Origin: CAJWPI01 sp964635015
GTDB taxonomy: Bacteria > Pseudomonadota > Gammaproteobacteria > Magnimaribacterales > Magnimaribacteraceae
DNA: 10,469 bases
Reading direction: 5' to 3'
Assembly: GCA_964635015.1 (NCBI GenBank)
Contig: CAZWMS010000038.1
Coordinates: forward strand, 1-10,469
In this document: piece by piece, positions 6,331 to 10,469 of the stretch
How the letters are laid out: each line of letters begins with the position of its first letter
Numbering within the stretch: the stretch's first letter is position 1
The notes under the pieces: model-generated
Told to the model about the DNA's origin: nothing
Seen by the model: only the letters and a program-made list of their open reading frames with translations
Database searches by the model: none
Program-made: the position numbers and the translations under genes

Positions 6331-7188
6331 TTAGTTAGACCTAGGATCTAATGCATCCCTTAGGCCGTCACCTAAAAAATTTAAAGAAAATAATGTCATA
6401 GAAAATACTGTTGCAGGAAATACTAGCAGCCACCAGCTTTCTTCCATTGACACAGCTCCATCTCGTATTAACAAGCCCCAGGAGCTCATAGGAGCTTGAA
6501 CTCCTAAACCAAGGAAACTTAAGAATGCTTCAAGTAGCATTACCTGAGGTACTGTTAAAGTTGAGTAAACAATTACCGGTCCTAGAGTGTTAGGAAATAA
6601 ATGTCTAGTCATGATTGAAATATTACCAACACCCATTGCTAGAGCTGCTAAAACAAATTCAGTTCTTTTTAAGCTAGTTACTTGGGCTCTAACAATCCTT
6701 GCCATAGTGAGCCATTCTACTGCCCCAATGGCTAGGAACATTAATACTAAGTTTCTTCCAAAAACCACCATTAATAAAATAATTAAAATTATAAAAGGTA
6801 TTCCATAAAGAGCATCAACTATTCTCATCATCAAAGAATCTACTCTCCCCCCTAAATATCCTGCAACAGTTCCCCAGCTAACTCCAATTACTAAGGCAAC
6901 AAATGTAGCTACAAAACCAACTAGAAGAGATATACGACTTCCGTAAAGCATTCTAGTTAATAAGTCTCTACCTAAATAATCTGTTCCCAACCAATGATTC
7001 AAAGAAGGACCAGAAGAACTTAAACTTCGATTTTGGAAATCATATTCATAAGGAGCTATAAAAGGGGTAAGTAAAGCTAATAGAATTAGAATAGCTAAAA
7101 AAATTGCACCTACTAAGGCTAATCTGTTTGCTTTTAACCTCTTTAGGGCGTCTCTCCAGAGATTTGAAGTACTAACGGCGTCATTCAT
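6331..7188 (-). CDS. oppC: Peptide ABC transporter permease, OppC/DppC type
   Basis: A 285-residue inner-membrane permease, one half of the transmembrane channel of an oligopeptide or dipeptide importer. The N-terminal OppC-type segment with one membrane helix (about 25-46) is followed by the characteristic GTDYLGRDLLTRMLYGSR (68-85) and five further hydrophobic segments. The EAA cytoplasmic loop that contacts the ATPase is at about 177-196 (EFVLAALAMGVGN, then the FPN at 198-200). LSFLGLGVQAP (223-233) and the C-terminal LGDGLRDALDPR are typical of the subfamily. It overlaps the end of oppB by eight bases (7181-7188), so the two are probably translationally coupled. It is the last gene of the cluster: the next gene, mltD, is convergent, so the usual oppD and oppF ATPases do not follow. 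Confidence 0.93.
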   Translation of the reverse strand: MNDAVSTSNLWRDALKRLKANRLALVGAIFLAILILLALLTPFIAPYEYDFQNRSLSSSGPSLNHWLGTDYLGRDLLTRMLYGSRISLLVGFVATFVALVIGVSWGTVAGYLGGRVDSLMMRIVDALYGIPFIILIILLMVVFGRNLVLMFLAIGAVEWLTMARIVRAQVTSLKRTEFVLAALAMGVGNISIMTRHLFPNTLGPVIVYSTLTVPQVMLLEAFLSFLGLGVQAPMSSWGLLIRDGAVSMEESWWLLVFPATVFSMTLFSLNFLGDGLRDALDPRSN

Positions 7189-8116
7189 TTGAATTGTCTT
7201 CCCTTACTCTGGGGTCCATGGCAGCCCCAGCAATGTCAGCTAAAAGATTAAAAAGAATAATTAGGAAAGAAAAGAAGATAGTAGTACCTAGTATCATAGT
7301 GTAATCCCTATTAAAAGCAGCTTGCACATAGAACCTTCCTAATCCAGGGATATTGAAAATCGTTTCAACAACAAATGATCCAGCTAAGAGACCTGCAATA
7401 GCTGGACCCAAGAAGGAAACTACAGGAATCAAACCTCCTCTTAAGGCATGAAAAACAACTACTCTGAATTCAGATAGACCCTTGGCCCTAGCTGTTCTAA
7501 TATAGTCTTGACCTAAAACTTCTAGCATCCCTCCTCTGCTCAATCTAGCGCAATAAGCTGCATATGCAGTTCCAAGGGTTATAACAGGTAAAATTTTGCT
7601 TTCTGGAATGCCGTCTATCCATCCAGAAACTGGTAGCCAACCTAACCAAATACCAAATACTAGAGAAAGAAGGGGGCCTAGAACTATTGAAGGTATACAA
7701 ATTCCTGCCATAGAAATTGTCATAGGTAAATAATCTAACCAAGTATTCCTTTTTAATGCTGCCATTGAACCAAAGCAGATTCCTATTAAGGTAGCAAAAG
7801 CTATAGAGTAAAGAGCTAATTCAAAAGTAATTGGCAGACCTGAGAAAATCATCTCATTAACAGTTCTTCCTGGATATCTAAAAGAAGGGCCTAGATCTCC
7901 TCTAACTAAACTAGATAAATAGTCTAAATACTGCTTATATAAAGGGGCATCTAAATTGTATTTCTGATTAAGTTGCTGCATTACTTCATTGGAAACTACC
8001 CTGTCATAATCAAAAGGGCCCCCTGGAGCTGAATGAATCATTAAGAAAGTAATAGTGATCACTGCTAGCAAGACTGGGATAGCTACTAACAGTCTATTAA
8101 AAATTAATCCTACCAT
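7181..8116 (-). CDS. oppB: Peptide ABC transporter permease, OppB/DppB type
   Basis: A 311-residue inner-membrane permease that pairs with OppC. The N-terminus RLLVAIPVLLAVITITFLMI (8-27) is the first membrane helix, followed by the periplasmic APGGPFD (30-36) and YNLDAPLYKQYLDYL (53-67) typical of OppB. About five more helices follow. The EAA loop at about 204-223 (DYIRTARAKGLSE) docks with the ATPase. VVETIFNIPGLG (249-260) and the ending DPRVRE are conserved in the family. It begins 15 bases after the oppA stop and overlaps the oppC start by eight bases, consistent with one oppABC transcript. Dipeptide versus oligopeptide use cannot be decided from the permease alone. Confidence 0.94.
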   Translation of the reverse strand: MVGLIFNRLLVAIPVLLAVITITFLMIHSAPGGPFDYDRVVSNEVMQQLNQKYNLDAPLYKQYLDYLSSLVRGDLGPSFRYPGRTVNEMIFSGLPITFELALYSIAFATLIGICFGSMAALKRNTWLDYLPMTISMAGICIPSIVLGPLLSLVFGIWLGWLPVSGWIDGIPESKILPVITLGTAYAAYCARLSRGGMLEVLGQDYIRTARAKGLSEFRVVVFHALRGGLIPVVSFLGPAIAGLLAGSFVVETIFNIPGLGRFYVQAAFNRDYTMILGTTIFFSFLIILFNLLADIAGAAMDPRVREDNSNE

Positions 8117-8131
8117 TTTAGGTTAATCTTC

Positions 8132-9769
8132 TTAAGGCTCTAAAGATAAAAATTGGTATGGATGGGTATCCAGAATAGTGGGGTGCCAGCCTTTTACATA
8201 AGGGTGAAGCATATAAACTCTAGTATAGGTGTAAATAGGAATTAACGGCAGTTCGTCCATGAGAATGTGTTCAGCTTGATCAAAAAACTTATTTCTTTCT
8301 TCTACAGAATTTGCTTCTGCAGCTTTTCTTATCAAACTGTCATATTCAAAATTACTCCAACCCGTTTGATTATTGCCCCCTCCTGAAAGCATCATATCCA
8401 AAAAAGAATTAGGATCGGGATAATCGCCTATCCAACCTGCCCTAGATATAAAGAAGTCTAAGTTTTTTTGCTTATCTAGGTATGTCTTCCAATCTACATT
8501 TACTAGTTCTACTTTTATCGCAAGATTTTCTCTCCACATTGCTTGGATTGCTTCTGCTATTTTTTGATGACTTTCACTCGTGTTGTAAAGTATCTCTATT
8601 TTTGGAAATTTCTTTTCTTCGGAAAACCCGACCTCCTTAAGTAATTCTTTAGCTTTAGTAGGATTAAATTCTATCTTTGTAGAGGGATAGAAATTAACAG
8701 GATCAGGAGGTGTAAAAGAAAAGGCTGGAATTTGCTCTCCTCTTGAAACAGTTTCAACAATTTCTTTTCTATTAATTGCATAAGAAAGTGCTTGTCTTAT
8801 CCTCTTGTCTTGCAATTCTTCCTTGGTAACATTAATACGATAATAGTAAGTTCCATAATAAGGTTCTATTCTAATCTCCTTAGGATAATTTTCTTTGTAA
8901 GACTGGATTTTGGTTACTTTGATTGTATTTAGATAGTGTAATTGACCAGAGCGGTATCTTAAATCTTCTGAAGTTTCATTATCACTTGCAAAGAATCTTA
9001 TCTCTTTAATACTAACAGTCTCTTTATCCCAATAATAAGGGTTTTTCTTTACAATGATTACATCATTTAATTTCCATTCTTCTAAAACATAAGGACCGTT
9101 ACCTATAAAATTTCCAGGTCTTGTCCAAGGAGTTCCTCTGGAATCAATCTTTCCAAATTTTTCAATGGTAGGTTTGTGAACTGGCCAAGTTGAATAATGA
9201 ACTAATAGTGAGAGAAAATAAGGAGTAGAGTTTCTTAGAGTAACTTTTAAAGTATCCTGGTTAAGGGCTTTGACACCAACTTTAGAAAAATCTTTAATCC
9301 TCCCTTTATTAAAATCTTCAGCATTATCTAAGACAAACAACATATAAGCGTACTGAGCAGCTGTCGTGGGCAGTAATATTCTTTTCCAAGAATAAACAAA
9401 GTCTTCTGCTATTACCCTGTCCCCATTGCTCCATCTAGCTTTTTTATTTAAATAAAAAGTATATTCTTTTCCATCATCAGAAACTTCCCATTTTTCCGCT
9501 ACCCCAGGAAGATAACCTTTTCCTTCTGGATGAGAAACTACTAAACCTTCTAACAGAGAGAGTAAAATTTTATGTTCGGGAACTCCTGTCACAATATGAG
9601 GGTCTAATCCCTGGGGCTCCGTTCCATTACTAAGATATAAAATTTGATCTTGTATAGAACTTGCTACAGGAGTTGACTGCTTACTGCATGAAGAAAAAGA
9701 AATATTTAAAAGGATAACTAATGTTAATACCTTAAAAATCTTAAGGATAAATTTGCCTTTGTAGGTCAA
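8132..9769 (-). CDS. oppA: Oligopeptide-binding lipoprotein, OppA type (SBP family 5)
   Basis: A 545-residue solute-binding protein that delivers peptides to OppBC. The signal sequence ends in a lipobox-like SFSSC with Cys28, so it is likely an inner-membrane-anchored lipoprotein; soluble E. coli OppA is not. Family-5 features include YLSNGTEPQGLDPHI (45-59), ARWSNGDRVIAEDFVYSWKR (111-130), FIGNGPYVLEEW (221-232) and AINRKEI (331-337). GWIGDYPDPNSFLDMMLSG (445-463) matches the OppA segment whose aspartate binds the peptide amino terminus, here Asp449. The start codon is TTG at 9767-9769, chosen because the signal sequence requires it and AAAAGG (9777-9782) lies seven bases upstream; there is no ATG alternative before the lipobox. 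It is the first gene of oppABC, behind a 101-base gap with a perfect -10 box. Confidence 0.94.
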   Translation of the reverse strand: MTYKGKFILKIFKVLTLVILLNISFSSCSKQSTPVASSIQDQILYLSNGTEPQGLDPHIVTGVPEHKILLSLLEGLVVSHPEGKGYLPGVAEKWEVSDDGKEYTFYLNKKARWSNGDRVIAEDFVYSWKRILLPTTAAQYAYMLFVLDNAEDFNKGRIKDFSKVGVKALNQDTLKVTLRNSTPYFLSLLVHYSTWPVHKPTIEKFGKIDSRGTPWTRPGNFIGNGPYVLEEWKLNDVIIVKKNPYYWDKETVSIKEIRFFASDNETSEDLRYRSGQLHYLNTIKVTKIQSYKENYPKEIRIEPYYGTYYYRINVTKEELQDKRIRQALSYAINRKEIVETVSRGEQIPAFSFTPPDPVNFYPSTKIEFNPTKAKELLKEVGFSEEKKFPKIEILYNTSESHQKIAEAIQAMWRENLAIKVELVNVDWKTYLDKQKNLDFFISRAGWIGDYPDPNSFLDMMLSGGGNNQTGWSNFEYDSLIRKAAEANSVEERNKFFDQAEHILMDELPLIPIYTYTRVYMLHPYVKGWHPTILDTHPYQFLSLEP

Positions 9770-9776
9770 TTTTTTA

Positions 9777-9782
9777 CCTTTT
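9777..9782 (-). promoter_or_regulatory. Ribosome binding site fixing the TTG start of oppA
   Basis: AAAAGG on the minus strand lies seven bases before TTG at 9769-9767. This normal spacing supports a rare TTG start for oppA, with no in-frame ATG before the lipobox. Confidence 0.6.
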
Positions 9783-9802
9783 ATTATATAGATTCTGAGC
9801 AG

Positions 9803-9824
9803 AAGTATCTTATTATAAATACTT
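9803..9824 (-). promoter_or_regulatory. Likely oppA promoter -10 box inside an inverted repeat
   Basis: A perfect TATAAT reads on the minus strand at 9817-9812 and would start transcription near 9805, giving a leader of about 36 bases to the oppA start. It lies between inverted arms AAGTAT (9803-9808) and ATACTT (9819-9824), an arrangement that could let a repressor cover the promoter. No good -35 is found at 16-18 bases, so an activator may be needed or the match may be chance. A second TATAAT at 9788-9783 is too close to the ribosome site to be useful. Confidence 0.35.
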
Positions 9825-9870
9825 GTAAAACTACCAATAATTGAAAAACTACTTTCATAATTGTGTATCT

Positions 9871-10410
9871 TTAATTAAGCCTTTTTATTCTATATGTCTT
9901 ATTCAGGCCTTCAATATTCACTTTGAAAGAACCTAATGCTCCTTTCTTTATGGATATCTTTCTACCTTTGGAAAACAAACCTTTCCTTGTCGGTTCCAAC
10001 AACTTCCATTTTTGGCCATTACTTAACTCAATTACATATTTATTAGCTGTATAACGAGAAGTCTTTATGATGGTAGAGCTTAATTCATTTGGAATAATTA
10101 TCTTTTGTTGTATTGCAATGGTTTTTTCAAGAGCTTTACCTGTTTTTCCAAAAAAATCATTTTCAATTTTATTGGGTATTATTTTAGGCTGGGTATCTTC
10201 TTTTATGGGTATCACTGCATCTTGTGAAAGAAGACCATCTCTCTGAAGAGCAGCATCATAACAACTTAATCTTTTTTCAGATATTGCAATACTCATGCAA
10301 TTGATAATGGCATTCAATGTTTCTTTCTCTTTAGAATCCAAGGGCTCTGTAGCTACACTTAAAGGTAATAATAGAGCGGATAACATTATGGTATTTAAGT
10401 ATCTATTCAT
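9871..10410 (-). CDS. Exported protein with CYD motif and C-terminal NGQxW domain, function unknown
   Basis: A 179-residue protein with a signal sequence (hydrophobic about 7-19) and a probable cleavage after SVA (18-20), so periplasmic or secreted. Two parts stand out. The N-terminal CMSIAISEKRLSCYDAA (38-54) carries the C-x11-CYD pattern known from a widespread group of small proteobacterial exported proteins and from type VI accessory proteins of the VasI/TagO kind; Cys38 and Cys50 could form a disulfide. The C-terminal part (about 115-178), with ELSNGQKWKL (128-137) and GALGSFKVNI (157-166), resembles the NGQVW...GSFRL...RVRR ending of those proteins. No type VI genes are near, so I give no function. 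The ATG has AGGA (10418-10421) seven bases upstream. It is co-directional with oppA but separated from it by 101 bases with its own promoter signal. Confidence 0.75.
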   Translation of the reverse strand: MNRYLNTIMLSALLLPLSVATEPLDSKEKETLNAIINCMSIAISEKRLSCYDAALQRDGLLSQDAVIPIKEDTQPKIIPNKIENDFFGKTGKALEKTIAIQQKIIIPNELSSTIIKTSRYTANKYVIELSNGQKWKLLEPTRKGLFSKGRKISIKKGALGSFKVNIEGLNKTYRIKRLN

Positions 10411-10469
10411 TAATTTATCCTAATATACAGATTAGCTAGGAATGATAAAATAGTTATTTTAAAGCTTAG

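Overview
This is a compact, AT-rich bacterial window carrying one tRNA, nine intact protein genes, and a truncated remnant of a tenth. The order rnhA / gloB-remnant / mltD, with dnaQ beside rnhA, is the mltD-gloB-rnhA-dnaQ neighbourhood known from Gammaproteobacteria. With the low GC, very short intergenic gaps and overlapping genes, this suggests a streamlined gammaproteobacterium. A marine oligotroph such as a SAR86-like lineage is my inference and is not proven by the sequence.

Layout. The left edge holds tRNA-Ala(GGC) (46-121, minus), then a crotonase-fold acyl-CoA enzyme (149-949, minus). Divergent from it is a PldB-like alpha/beta hydrolase (1035-1994, plus). Its stop codon overlaps that of gltX, the last gene of a tight minus-strand cluster rnhA-dnaQ-gltX (4529 down to 1989) with gaps of 2 and 1 bases. 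From 4609 the plus strand carries the first 52 codons of glyoxalase II (gloB), broken just before its metal-binding motif, and then full-length mltD (4795-6291). Convergent to mltD is a minus-strand oligopeptide transporter cluster oppA-oppB-oppC (9769 down to 6331). It has no ATPase genes in the window. At the right edge is a small exported protein with a CYD motif and a C-terminal NGQxW domain (9871-10410, minus).

Functional picture. The genes are mostly household: translation (tRNA-Ala, GltX), replication and RNA:DNA hybrid removal (DnaQ, RnhA), wall turnover (MltD), peptide uptake (OppABC), and lipid or acyl-CoA metabolism (crotonase, hydrolase). I see no phage genes, insertion sequences, CRISPR arrays or defence genes, and no clear undescribed system. 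The most unusual item is the gloB remnant, followed by the orphan oppABC and the crotonase lacking the usual catalytic glutamates. No gene-free stretch exceeds 300 bases. The longest, 4530-4794, holds the gloB remnant and its likely promoter.
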